Below, piece after piece: positions 1-8,762 of a DNA stretch of 15,061 bases. This DNA comes from Russula earlei (taxonomy: Eukaryota; Basidiomycota; Agaricomycetes; Russulales; Russulaceae), in NCBI GenBank assembly GCA_025769875.1, contig JAGFNK010001090.1, forward strand, positions 1-15,061. The letters are read 5' to 3'. Numbering within the stretch: the stretch's first letter is position 1; every line of letters begins with the position of its first letter. The position numbers were made by a program, and so were the translations under genes. Below the pieces are notes generated by a model. It made no database searches, had not been told where the DNA came from, and saw only the letters and a program-made list of their open reading frames with translations.

Positions 1-1789
1 CAATTCTATCCACACTCTTGTCCACTCTAATGCAGTCACTGGACTGCAGTTAATAGATCCCCATTCCAATTTCTTTTGCGAGACATGTGAGTACACCAAA
101 GCAATGCACAAGCCAATCATGAAGGAGAGAAGCGCTCCTCATGCCGAGGCCTTCGGGGATGAAATACACACAGACGTGTGGGGGCCAGCCTGCACGATCA
201 GCCTTGGGGCATGCAAGTATCACATTACATCACAGATGACTACTCATGATACACCAAAATTGCGCTCCTACGAATGAAGGACGAAGCCTTTGAGGCATAC
301 AGGACATATGCATTGTGGGTCAAGACCCAATACAACATTTCCATCAAGCAACTCCATTCGGACCACAGAGGGGAGTACACCAGCAGCAAATTCTCGAATT
401 TCCTCAAGGAGCAAGGTACAGAACGACGCCTTACCACACATGATACCCCTCAACACAATGGAGTGGCCGAGTCACTCAACCACCAACACCTCAAACACGT
501 ACACACCATGTGGCACCACACACAACTCCCCAAGAATTTGTGGGGAGAAGCCATTCAATTTGCTGTCTGGCTGAAGAACCGCACATCGACTTGAGTACTT
601 GGTAATGTGACCCCTCATGAACGCCTCTGCGGGGACAAGCCTGACCTATCAGGGGTACTGGAGTGGGGCCAATGCATCTGGGTGCACAACAAAACTGGAT
701 CAAAACTGGACGCACGCACAACCGAAGCATTGGGTGGGCTATGATACTGACAGCACTCACACGCACAGAATCTACTGGCCAGAGCGCAAAACTATCTCCA
801 TAGAGTGGAACATAGTGTTTCTACCCATAGCCACCCACCACCCATCTACCAGCACCAACGTCATACCACTCACAACACCCTCTGACGCCAGCCAACATGC
901 CAGCTGCAGTGCCGCACCCGGCGGCTGCAACTCCGCCTCCCACTGGGACTCCCACCCCGAGCTGAAGCTCACCCAACATTGTTAGCAGAGGGATTTCGCC
1001 TCAAGCAGAGGATAACTCGGACATGGAAACAGACGAGCAACCTAAGACTGAGGAGAAGGAAAAAGAGGAATGGGTGACAAGACCACCCAGTGTTACTAAC
1101 CAATTGCCAGCACCCCTTCGCCAGTCTCAATGAGTTCTGAAACCCTCAGATCACTACAAGAGAATCGCCAGTGGCAAAGGCATGACAGACGGGAGGGGCC
1201 CCGACAGCAACAAAACCATGACACATTGCTCGCTTGCACGACACCCAAACTTCGCGGGGTGCATGCTTGATCTCACCACTGAATCTGCAGACCATGCATA
1301 CCATGTAGAACTCAACGAAGTGGTCGCTGCCACAATTCAGGAGGAGGAAGGCGACCTGAGAACACTCTCTGAGGCACAAGCAAGCGCTGACTGGCCTCTT
1401 TGGAAAGAGGCCATGGATGGCAAGATCGTGGCACTTGAAAATGCCAGAACATGGAATGATGTCCCACACCCGAAGAACAAGAACATCATTGGATCCAAGT
1501 GGGTTTTTTGTATCAAATGCAAGGCCAACGGAAGTGTTGACAAATATAAGGCCTGACTAGTCACGCAAGGATTCACGCAAGTGCATGGGGTTGATTACTT
1601 CGACACCTATTCCCCCGTCGCTAAACTTGCAAGCCTGCGCACGATCCTCGCACTCGCAGCTTGCCTTGATTGGGAAGTGGATTCTTTGATTTCAACAGTG
1701 CCTATCTAAATGGTGAACTGGACGAGGACAAAGAAATCTACATGCTACCACCTCCAGGATACAAGGGTGGGAAGGGCGAGGGTACAGTA
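1..1789 (+). pseudogene. copia-1 Pol, first part: integrase and N-terminal reverse transcriptase
   Basis: The first frame (from base 2) gives a pre-integrase HHCC-like segment, with FFCETC carrying the two Cys, then TDVWGP with the first catalytic Asp at 173-175. A frameshift near 225 and a TGA at 248-250 follow, where the family has Arg. Positions 274-594 continue the integrase core, with the second Asp (LHSDHRGEY, 361-363) and the catalytic Glu (HNGVAES, 469-471), so DD35E is complete. A TGA at 592-594 again replaces Arg. A frameshift near 730 leads into the integrase C-terminal part (GYDTD, IYWPERK), and another near 985 precedes a low-complexity acidic linker. RT_2 begins at about 1390 (DWPLWKEAMDGK) and includes GSKWVF, a TGA for Arg at 1554-1556, and GFTQVHGVDYFDTYSPVAKL. 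A frameshift near 1682 comes before the segment around LNGEL. Together these integrate cDNA and start its synthesis. Here they are non-functional. Confidence 0.9.
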
Positions 1790-2001
1790 CAGTGACCCAA
1801 AAAACTGTTCAAATGTTTTGTACAGTTTCATTGTATTAACCATATCTAGAGAACCACTGCAGTTGATAACATGTTAGTGGGCTTGTTTTAAAGCTCTACA
1901 TCATAGCTTTGTAATAAAATACTATATATACTATGAACATAATTATGTAAGAAGATATAAGGTATTTCTTCCAGTGTATCCATTTGAACAGTTTTTTTGC
2001 C
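1790..2001 (+). repeat. Tc1 left terminal inverted repeat
   Basis: This is largely the reverse complement of 3199-3409, with scattered substitutions throughout and near identity in the outer 30 bp. It carries a 19-bp motif (core ACTGTTCAAATG) at its outer end (1797-1815) and the same motif inverted at its inner end (1981-2001). In the family, the outermost bases and internal motifs are the transposase-binding and cleavage sites. Confidence 0.9.
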
Positions 2002-2031
2002 TTAGTATCTAAATAGGGTATATGCCAAAAA

Positions 2032-3048
2032 TTAGTAGTTTGTGTATCCTCCATTTGCTTTGAACACCTCTTCCACCCTCCTAGGCATACTTTCTATCAA
2101 ATTCTGCACAACAGTTTGATCAATGGCCTCCCATTCCAGCTGTGTGCGCTCCTAACATTCATTGATTCCCTTAGGGGGTGTTGGATAAGCTGCAAGCCTC
2201 TTTTTGAGATGAGCCCAAAGATGCTCAATAGGATTGAGGTCTGGGGATTGAGCTGGCCAGTCCATGACCTGAATTCTGTGGTCTTGGAACCAAGATGTGG
2301 CAAGCCTGCTCTTGTGGATAGAGGCATTGTCCTGTTAAAAGAGGGTATCTCTGCATTTCTTCTTGAAATACTTGATAGATGCAAGTAGTTCATCCTCCAA
2401 AATGCTGCAATAAAGTTCAGCATCCATCCTTCCATCAATCTTTGCTGCATGCCCAACTCCTTCCCAAGACATGCAGCCTCACAACATCAAGGAACCTCCT
2501 CCATGTTTGACTGTTAGCTGAACAAGGCATTCAGAAAGGTGCTCTCCTCTTTTTTTCCAAGCCCATTTCTTGCCATCTGAGCTCATACGATTGATTTTGG
2601 TCTCATCTGACCAAATTACCCTCTTCCAGTCCTCCACAGTCCAGTATAGGTACTTTTCTGCAAAGTCCTTTCTGGCCCTATAGTGACTTGGTTTAAGGTA
2701 AGGCCTCTTCTTCTTTGTAACTGCCTTCAAGCCTGCCTTGTTAAGGTAGTTTCGAATGGTCTGATTGGAGATAGTGGACTCTTTGATGACCTCCAACCTT
2801 CTAGCCACCTGAGGAGCAGTATCTGCTTCTCCAGAGCTAAGAAGGCGTGTGGCAAAGCAGATGTCAAGGTTAGAGAGCTTGGAAGGACGACCTCCAGAGG
2901 ACTTTGGAAGATCAGGAAGGTATTTCTGGCAAATGTTGGTGATTGAACCAATGCTTCTGTGTGCTGCCTTGGCAATGTTATGAACTGAATGGTTGGCCTG
3001 GAGAAGGAAGATGATGTAGTTGACTTCATGAGGAAGAAGAGACTTCAT
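2032..3048 (-). pseudogene. Tc1/mariner transposase with three in-frame stops
   Basis: From the ATG at 3048 (MKSLLPHEVNY) one frame runs to the TAA at 2032-2034, 338 codons plus stop, the usual Tc1 length. The N-terminal third holds paired helix-turn-helix segments (HNIAKAAHRSIGSI, then GGRPSKLS and QVARRLEV), followed by TISNQTIRNYL. The catalytic DDE domain has Asp in VIWSDETKIN, Asp in QDNASIHKS and Glu in SPDLNPIEHLW, with DD34E spacing, and all three residues are kept. Stops interrupt the frame at TGA (about 2479-2481, just after GGGSLML, where the family has Trp), TAA (before QDNAS, where Gln is expected) and TAG (near 2155, before ERTQLEW, probably Trp). All are single transitions and there is no frameshift. 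An upstream in-frame extension to 3093 lacks an ATG, so the 3048 start is preferred. Confidence 0.9.
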
Positions 3049-3198
3049 GATGTTGTTGGTGAAGAAGAAGCAGCTGTTTTGGCTTATTTGCACATGGTTT
3101 GAGTTTATTATAGGTCACATGACCTCCATGTTCAATTTTAGCCCTCTGGGGAAAGAATATGCATCTCAATCTGAGAAATAATGAATTCACTGACCAAG

Positions 3199-3409
3199 GC
3201 CAAAAAACTGTTCAAATGGGTACACCAGCAAACATACCTTATATCTTCCTAAATAATTATGCTTATGCTGTATAAAGTATACCATTACAAAGCTATGATG
3301 TAGAGCTTGAAAACAAACCTAGTTACATATTATTAGCTGCAGTGGTTCTTTAGATATGGTTGATACAATGAAAATGTTCAAAACATTTGAACAGTTTTTT
3401 GGGTCACTG
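3199..3409 (-). repeat. Tc1 right terminal inverted repeat
   Basis: Partner of 1790-2001. The 19-bp motif occurs at the inner end (3200-3218) and, inverted, at the outer end (3384-3402). The inner copy is preceded by CACTGACCAAGG, which resembles the element's own outer end CAGTGACCC. Confidence 0.9.
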
Positions 3410-4534
3410 TAAAACGGCTGCACAAGTCATTATATGGGCTGAAACAGGTGGGACGGAAATGGTACAACACCCTTTCGCATGCTCTGGCCAAACTGGGTTT
3501 TCACGTCAGCAACGCAGACCCTGGAGTGTTCCATGCTCGCAAAGGCAACCACATCCTCATCCTCACCATACATGCCGACGACTGTGCTCTCACAGGCGAT
3601 TCACCCGAGTTGATTACCGAATACAAAACAAAACTCAACAGCAAGTACTCACTCACTGATCTAGGGCCCATCCATTGGCTCCTAGGCATCAAAGTGACAC
3701 GCAACCAATCCGCACGAACCATTTCCTTATCTCAAACGACATACATCAACAGCATCCTCTCACATTTTGCACTTCAAGACGTGAAGCCATCTGACATGCC
3801 AATGATCCCAGGAGTGACATACTTCAGGGATAACTGCCCGTGCAGCCCAGCTGAACTCGCCCAGATGAGGAAAACACCGTACAGAGAGGCCATTGGTAGC
3901 CTCATGTACACCTCCATCGCAACCCGCCCGGACATCACGTTCGCTATGGCGAATCTATCACAATACCTCGAGAATCTGGGCCATGTCCATTGGGAAGCCG
4001 TATATGCATATTCTGATACTTGGCTGGCACCAGGACATACAAGCTAACTTATGGTGGCGAACGTCATGATCTATTAGGGTACACTGATGCGGATGGCGCA
4101 AATCAAGAACATAGGCGTGCCATTTCCAGGCATGCCTTCCTCATTGATGGAGGGGCAGTATCCTGGAGCTCCCGGAAGCAGGAGCTTGTCACTCTTTCCA
4201 CCACTGAGGCCAAATACATGGCCACAACGCATGCGGCAAAGAGGCCATTTGGCTCCGAAGTCTCATAGGGGAACTATTCAAAGCACAAAGCAACCCCACA
4301 ACACTCTATTGTGACAACCAGTCAGCGCTCAAGCTCACCATGAGCGACAGCTACCATGTGTGGACCAAGCACATCAATATTTGTTATCACTTTGTTTGGC
4401 ACTCTATCGCTGATAAAGTGCTAAAACTAGTCTACTGTCTGACAGATGACATGACCACGGACATGTTGACCAAAGCCCTCCCCAAATGGAAGGTACTTTT
4501 TCATATCTCCTCTCTGGGATTGCGTCAAGCTTGA
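3410..4534 (+). pseudogene. copia-1 Pol, second part: reverse transcriptase palm and RNase H
   Basis: Reading resumes just after the Tc1 element with RLHKSLYGLKQ, then KWYNTLSHALAKLGF. The RT active site is IHADDCALTGDS, with the paired Asp at 3577-3582 (family YxDD-like), followed by LGIKVTR and IGSLMYTSIATRPDI. A frameshift near 4005 and a TGA at 4014-4016 precede RNase H in a second frame (GYTDADG, STTEAKYMA, with the catalytic Glu present). A further frameshift near 4245 leads to a third frame with HVWTKHINICYHFVWHS and the C-terminal DMLTKALPKWK. In that last part three positions that are usually Arg read Trp, Cys and Trp, each a CGN to TGN change. The protein would copy RNA into cDNA and degrade the template. 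It is inactive here. Confidence 0.9.
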
Positions 4535-4562
4535 GAGGGGAGTGGTGGATTTTGCTCCACCA
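4533..4562 (+). promoter_or_regulatory. Polypurine tract and inferred start of the copia-1 3' LTR
   Basis: The purine run GAGAGGGGAG (4533-4542) follows directly on the Pol stop (about 4532-4534), where a plus-strand primer for LTR elements is expected. The next bases, TGGTGGA, pair with TCCACCA at 4556-4562. The LTR would begin with TG at 4543 or 4546. The second LTR lies outside the window, so the border is an inference. Confidence 0.6.
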
Positions 4563-4966
4563 AAGGCAAAAACATGTGGAGCACCTTCGTGGTGCGACGC
4601 ACTCTGCCTCCGGGTTCAGAAGGGCCTGGGACAAAATTTTTGGAGACCCCCCCTTTGTGGGGGGACTTTGTCTAATGTGTTTCAGGAATCTTAGCCTCGA
4701 TACCATGACTGTTCCACCAGCTCCTGATCACTCATGCTAAAAGTCAAAAAGGCAAAAACTAATTTACTGTCTCAGATATGGATTGCAGCAAGAAAGTCCT
4801 AACTAATGGAGGACACCATGGAGCTCACCAAATGCAAGCTCGACACCGCAGCTAAAGGCCACAAAGGCAATACTATTTACTTGACCCTTGAAATTTTCCT
4901 TACTGTCTCATAAAACTTATGATCAAGTATTTGCAAATATTGTACATACAGAATGTACTTAAAAGG
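4563..4966. other. Gene-free stretch, probably copia-1 3' LTR and flank
   Basis: No coding region is supported. The first part is presumably 3' LTR of copia-1. It includes two hairpins: GCACC-TTCGT-GGTGC near 4580-4594, and a C7/G6 stem at 4647-4664 with loop TTTGT. The rest is AT-rich with no recognised feature up to the alpha LTR. The 3' end of the copia LTR cannot be placed from this sequence alone. Confidence 0.4.
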
Positions 4967-5139
4967 CTCGGTGTTAGGATTCTCATGTTTCTTCGACTGT
5001 CACCTGTTCACCCATGCTTCTCTGATTCATCTGTGATTACTCATATGTCTGCTTATTCATCTGGCTTAGAGATTGCTTACTGATCCTGATCAGTAATAGC
5101 TTACTCATGGCTTACTGATTCATGACAGATACTAGAAAA

Positions 5140-5163
5140 GAATGACTCACGTGTGAGTCATTC
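5140..5163. promoter_or_regulatory. Palindrome with two TGACTCA-type sites in alpha LTR copy 1
   Basis: Eleven-bp perfect arms (GAATGACTCAC and its complement) flank a 2-bp GT spacer. Each arm contains TGACTCA, the core site of Gcn4/AP-1-type bZIP factors, and a CACGTG E-box lies at the centre. It sits about 115 bp upstream of the TATA-like element, a fitting place for an enhancer. The binding factor is an inference. Copy 2 keeps both sites (8396-8402 and 8407-8413) but has lost the E-box. Confidence 0.5.
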
Positions 5164-5276
5164 CTAACATTCTCGAATTGTGCTTTCCGTATTTGGATAC
5201 TACTGGTGTTTAGCTATGTGCATCCCGAGTTTCGTACGAATTGAATCAGTAGTTATTGAGATATTGTATAATTAGT

Positions 5277-5310
5277 CTGTAGTACCAAGAAGTCGAGCCT
5301 TACGCTCGAC
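5277..5310 (+). promoter_or_regulatory. Alpha LTR core promoter and following stem-loop
   Basis: TATAATTAG at 5277 corresponds to TATAAATAG at 8520-8528 in copy 2. Just downstream, GTCGAGC (5292-5298) pairs perfectly with GCTCGAC (5304-5310) across a CTTAC loop. Copy 2 has one mismatch in that stem (GTCAAGC). The hairpin lies about where transcription would start, so it may sit at the 5' end of the RNA. Confidence 0.5.
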
Positions 5311-5514
5311 TTACTCTCTGACAACACATTCAGCTTGTCTAAACACTCTAAACAAATTATAGCACAACTCCAAGTGAAAGAGGCCCTTCTCTTCTCTTAC
5401 ATCCGATCTTCCTGAGATAATATCAAAGGATTCGAAGTCTAGTGCTTGAACTATATCAAGCAACTCTTTCACTAAAAGAGTCTGTCATAAGATCTGTCAG
5501 ATCTTAACACTCGG

Positions 5515-5743
5515 AAAATGAGCCACAAAAAATTGAGAGAGAGAGAGAGACACAAGTCTCACGTCCTGCCATCCCAAACACCTCTGTGTGTTTCCTTCAG
5601 CTCCCGCTTGCATGTACTGATTGTCATGCCCTCAGACCTTTGCCCTTTTTCTTCACTACCAAATGGCTCCCACCCAGCTGAGGAGAAATAAACTTCAGAA
5701 TCACCCTGAAACCTGATGCCCCAAAATTCCTTGACTGTTGAAC
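5515..5743. other. Unassigned flank with a (GA)8 microsatellite
   Basis: This lies between alpha copy 1 and the recognisable end of copia-2. It contains (GA)8 at 5535-5550. On the minus strand an open frame continues from the integrase to about 5559, but the residues no longer resemble the integrase tail or RT. It may be rearranged element sequence or foreign flank. Confidence 0.4.
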
Positions 5744-7067
5744 TTACCCTCTCCCACAGAATGAAAAACAAGAATTGTTGAGACACATGTACCCAAGAAA
5801 AGTGCACACTAAGGACTTGGCAGCCAATTTGGTGCATTTCTTGTCTGGGATGTGGACAAATGCTTGGGAACTGAATGCAAAGGTGGGAGATGTTGGGTTT
5901 ATTCCTGCTCCAGGCCTCCTCAGGGGTGGAGTTGTTGAGGGTGTGCATGGGAGTGATGTGGTGCAGGGGGGCCACATACTCAAGGGTGGCATACCAGAAT
6001 GATTCTGGTAGGTCAGCATCAGTCAGCATCACATGGACCTTGTCAAGGAGTGTTCAATTCATGTGCTCAGCCACACCATTATGCTGTGGGGTGTGGGGCA
6101 TTGTGAGCTCCTGTTTGATTCTTTGCCCTCAAGGTACTTGGTGGTCTTGTTGCCTGTGTATTCGCCCCCTCCATCACTGCATAGGACCTTCACATGTTGG
6201 CTGGTTTCAAGTTCAGGTGTGGGCAATGAGATGACATGCGACATCACTTTTGTGGCACAATCCCTTAACAAACACCTTCTGAGAGTGATCATCAATGAAA
6301 GTGATGACATACTAGAAACCTTGGTGTGAGTGAGTGGATATTTTGCCACAGATGTTGGAGAACATCCAGCCAAGGTCTGTGATGTCACACATGTTGGTCA
6401 TCCTCTGGATTTTGTTGTGTGTTCGCTTGCCTTTGAGGCAGAGGCAGGGGGTAGATGGTGCAGTGCCAGTGATTTCCATGCCCTTGACCATGCCCTTTCT
6501 GACCATGCATAGCATGGTATTGATGTTTAGGTGGCCTAGGTGGTGGTGCCAGGTCTTGATGTCGGCCTTAGAGGCCATACTGTGAGTGATGAGGACACAC
6601 TCATCTGTGACTTGCATGTCCTTGCATTCAGCCAGAAAATCATCAATATGCATTATGTATGCTGTCTCTGGGATGGCTGTTTTGATGTCAATCATGTATA
6701 AGTTCCATTGAAGGTGCACATCACATGTGAGGTGCTCCTGCTGATTTAAGAGTTGGCAGCTGTTTCTGGTGAATTGAACATCAGCACCACACTTCATGAG
6801 GTGAGCAACTGATAGGAGGTTGCTGTTGAGGTCAGGAATGAAGAGGACATCTTGGAGGATGGTGTTGTGCCATGTTCCATTGGCATGCATGTGAACAGGG
6901 ATGCGTCTGATGCCAGTGGTGTAGATGGTGCTGTCGTCTCTGAGCATGATGTGGGTAGGGGGTGTGAGGACAGAAAATGATGAGAACCAGCTGCGGTTGC
7001 AGCTCATGGTGCACAATGCACCAGCATTGACTATCCAGCGATGCTGGGTGGATGAGTTGTGATGTGC
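5744..7067 (-). pseudogene. copia-2 Pol: protease, pre-integrase and integrase
   Basis: The protease begins at RWIVNAGALCTMSCNRSW. The family active site is DSGA, and here the catalytic Asp codon is AAT (Asn) at 7026-7028. IPDLNSNLLSVAHLMKCG follows, then the pre-integrase segment WHHHLGHLN and CLKGKRTH. Its CX2C pair seems displaced by one residue, with Pro where the first Cys is expected. At the first integrase Asp the sequence reads FSNICGK (Asn at 6354-6356). A TAG lies at 6312-6314. Frameshifts near 6215 and 6122 separate FIDDHSQKVFVKGL, CSDGGGEYTGN (second Asp kept) and HNGVAEHMN (Glu kept), and a TGA follows that last motif. LPESFWYATLEYVAPLHH and TPEEAWS are integrase C-terminal core. 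Another frameshift near 5870 gives AFVHIPDKK and the final CTFLGY near 5777. Confidence 0.88.
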
Positions 7068-8027
7068 TCAGAAAGTGAATGCTTCATTGTCACATGGTGA
7101 GGGGTCAGCAGTGATGGCACTGAATAGTTGTACTGTGCTTTCATTAGGGTCTGCGACTGTGATCTTTGTGGTTGTGGATGGCTTTGCACCTGCAGAGGTG
7201 GTTGATGCCCCCTTTGCCTCCTGCTCCTTCTTCAATTTTTGGCACTCCTTTACATTGTGACCACGGATGTTGCAGTGTGTACAAAAGTGTGTACAATGTT
7301 TCTTGGACTTTTCTCCTTGTTTATTCTTCTTATTTGCTTTCTTGGCTGCTTTGGTAAAGAAGGCAGTGGCACCAATCCCCAACACATGCACACAGCATTG
7401 CTCCTCACTGAGGATTTGGGATGTGACAATGTCAGTCAAGATCTCATCGATTTTGATGGAGTATAAGATTGTCTTGAGGGTCAACATGGATTCAGGTAAG
7501 GCTAGTATGATGACATATGCAAGGAATTTGTTTTCAAGTGGGAAGCCAAGGTTTGCAAGGGTGTGAGAGGCATGTATGAGTTTATTGAGCTGAGGGTCAA
7601 GTGGTTTGTCTTTGGAGAGCATGGTCCAAAGCAACTCCTCCATTAGGTGTGCCATGCGTTGTTCACCCTTCCCTTTGTGGCAGGCACATAACTTTTCCCA
7701 GCAACCTTTAGCATTATTGATTCTGGGGATGGTGCTTAGTGGCTCATCTGATATGGTGAGGGAGATTTGTGTGCATCCCTTGTGGTCTCAGTATGACCAG
7801 TTGTCAAAGGCAGTGGGATCTGCACTTTGGTCTGGCTTGGTATATGTGCCATCTACTACTGTCTAGAGTTCTTGGAGTTCAAGAACCATTCGGACATGGT
7901 GCTTCCAGAACATGAACTTGACCCCTTTGTTGCTGAGAAAAGGGACATCATAGTGTCATGCAGTGGCTTTTTGGCTCAATGTCATGGCTCCTGAGGAGGA
8001 GGCATTTCCACCTTGCAGCAAGGACAT
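7068..8027 (-). pseudogene. copia-2 Gag with CCHC zinc knuckle
   Basis: From the ATG at 8027 one frame holds the whole Gag region. It includes WKHHVRMVLELQEL near the N-terminus, DGTYTKPDQSADPTAFDNW, LANLGFPLENKFLAYVIILALP, and a basic stretch followed by the knuckle CTHCNIRGHNVKEC (CX2CX4HX4C). Gag packages the RNA into particles and the knuckle binds nucleic acid. In-frame stops lie at 7956-7958 (TGA), 7863-7865 (TAG), 7788-7790 (TGA) and 7068-7070 (TGA). There are no frameshifts in 319 codons. An ATG at 8061 in another frame is an alternative start that would need one frameshift. The frame passes directly into protease after the 7068 stop, as expected for a Gag-Pol fusion. Confidence 0.88.
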
Positions 8028-8061
8028 GCTGGTGCCCTGTGCTATTATTATGTTGTGACAT

Positions 8062-8085
8062 TTTGAAATTCTGTGTGTGTGTAGT
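8062..8085 (-). other. copia-2 leader stub with (GT)n
   Basis: About 24 bp separate the upstream candidate Gag ATG (8061) from the beta LTR border at 8086. It is mostly a TG repeat. No convincing tRNA primer-binding site is visible, so the original 5' LTR of copia-2 was probably displaced when the beta LTR arrived. Confidence 0.35.
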
Positions 8086-8195
8086 TGTTGTGAACCAAGG
8101 CCAAGTCCTGGCCATGTGCCATCCTACTTTTTACTCAAGAAAGCTCCTTCCACTTTGTATCCTCTATTCACCCTAATTTCCAATGAGTACTCCCT

Positions 8196-8762
8196 TGTTA
8201 GGATTCTTGTGTTCTCCGACTGTCACCTGTTTCGCTGACTCATCTGTGATTACTCATATGTCCGCTTATTGATCTGGCTTAGTGATTGCTTACTGATTGC
8301 TTACTGATCCTGTCTGGCTTAGTGATTGCTTACTGATCCTGATCAGTAAGAGCTTACTCAGTGCTTATTGATTCATGACAGATACTAGTAAAGAATGACT
8401 CACACATGAGTCATTTCTAACATTCTTGAATTGCGCTTTCTGTATTTGGATACTACTGGTTCTCAGCTATGTGCACCCCGAGTTTCATACGAATCGGATC
8501 AGCAGTTATCAAGATATTGTATAAATAGTCCGCGGTACCAAGAAGTCAAGCCTTACGCTCGACTTACACTTTTAACAAGACAATCATCTTGTCTATCGAT
8601 CTAAACAAATTTATAGTGCAGACTCTACCTGAAAGAGGCCCCTCTCTTTTCTACATCCAATCTTCCTGAGATAATATCAAAGGATTTGAAGTCTAGTGCT
8701 TGAACTATATCGAGCAACTCTTTCACTAAAGAGTCGGTACTAAGATCTGTCGGATCTTAACA
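8196..8762 (+). repeat. Solo LTR, family alpha, copy 2 (567 bp), inserted in beta LTR copy 1
   Basis: Same termini as copy 1 (TGTTAGGATTCT to TCTTAACA), with perfect TCCCT duplications at 8191-8195 and 8763-8767. It carries TATAAATAG at 8520-8528. It is about 29 bp longer than copy 1, largely because of local duplication of a TCTGGCTTAGTGATTGCTTA block (from 8273 and again from 8313). The beta LTR sequence continues on both sides. Confidence 0.94.
8273..8360. repeat. CTTACTGA-rich duplicated block in alpha copy 2
   Basis: CTTACTGA occurs at 8289, 8300 and 8329, its complement TCAGTAAG at 8343 and the variant CTTACTCA at 8353. The arms CTTACTGATC (8329-8338) and GATCAGTAAG (8341-8350) form a perfect 10-bp palindrome with a CT spacer. 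Copy 1 keeps the palindrome with one change (5076-5097). The motif also occurs in beta and gamma LTRs, suggesting a shared regulatory site. Confidence 0.6.

Larger units (their letters stand above)
1790..3409 (-). mobile_element. Tc1/mariner DNA transposon, complete in length, 1620 bp
   Basis: The element starts CAGTGACCC and ends with its complement GGGTCACTG. It is flanked by TA at 1788-1789 and 3410-3411, the Tc1/mariner target duplication. It has long terminal inverted repeats (about 212 bp) and one minus-strand transposase gene. It sits inside the RT of copia-1, so it is younger than that element. It is itself decayed by three stop codons but shows no frameshift, so it is probably immobile unless a transposase is supplied in trans. 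The ends look intact. Confidence 0.95.
1..4562 (+). mobile_element. Ty1/copia retrotransposon remnant (copia-1), 5' end outside window, split by a Tc1 element
   Basis: In order along the plus strand this shows the zinc-binding pre-integrase segment, the integrase core, a variable linker, reverse transcriptase and RNase H, followed by a polypurine tract. This is the Ty1/copia order (integrase before RT). Gag, protease and the 5' LTR would lie upstream of the window. The element is dead: at least four in-frame stops, several frameshifts and a 1620-bp DNA transposon in the RT. The reading frame runs straight from the codons before 1789 into those after 3411 if the Tc1 element and one TA are removed, so the two halves are one gene. 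The LTR start is inferred from the polypurine tract. No second LTR copy is in view to confirm its length. Confidence 0.92.
4972..5509 (+). repeat. Solo LTR, family alpha, copy 1 (538 bp)
   Basis: It begins TGTTAGGATTCT, ends GATCTTAACA, and is bounded by perfect CTCGG duplications at 4967-4971 and 5510-5514. It matches 8196-8762 along its whole length. No internal element sequence remains, so it is a solo LTR left by recombination between two LTRs. Plus orientation is suggested by the TATA-like TATAATTAG at 5277-5285. Near its end it has two stem-loops, CTCTTT/AAAGAG (5464-5480) and AAGATCT/AGATCTT (5489-5505). Confidence 0.93.
5744..8061 (-). mobile_element. Second Ty1/copia remnant (copia-2), minus strand, lacking RT and RNase H
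   Basis: Reading leftward from about 8061 the order is Gag with a zinc knuckle, protease, pre-integrase zinc segment and integrase core. Recognisable sequence is lost near 5744, and no RT, RNase H or polypurine tract follows. It is a different copia family from copia-1, judged by sequence, and lies in the opposite orientation. Its own LTRs are not visible: on the right it abuts a beta LTR at 8086, on the left an unassigned flank. At least six in-frame stops and several frameshifts make it dead. Confidence 0.88.

Noticed and set aside
5559..5743. Continuation of the integrase frame as a coding tail of copia-2
   Set aside because: The frame is open but residues no longer resemble integrase, RT or any known domain.
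5508..8196. The two alpha LTRs as the paired LTRs of copia-2
   Set aside because: Each has its own different perfect 5-bp duplication (CTCGG and TCCCT), the right one interrupts a beta LTR, and no primer site or polypurine tract adjoins them. They are independent solo LTRs.
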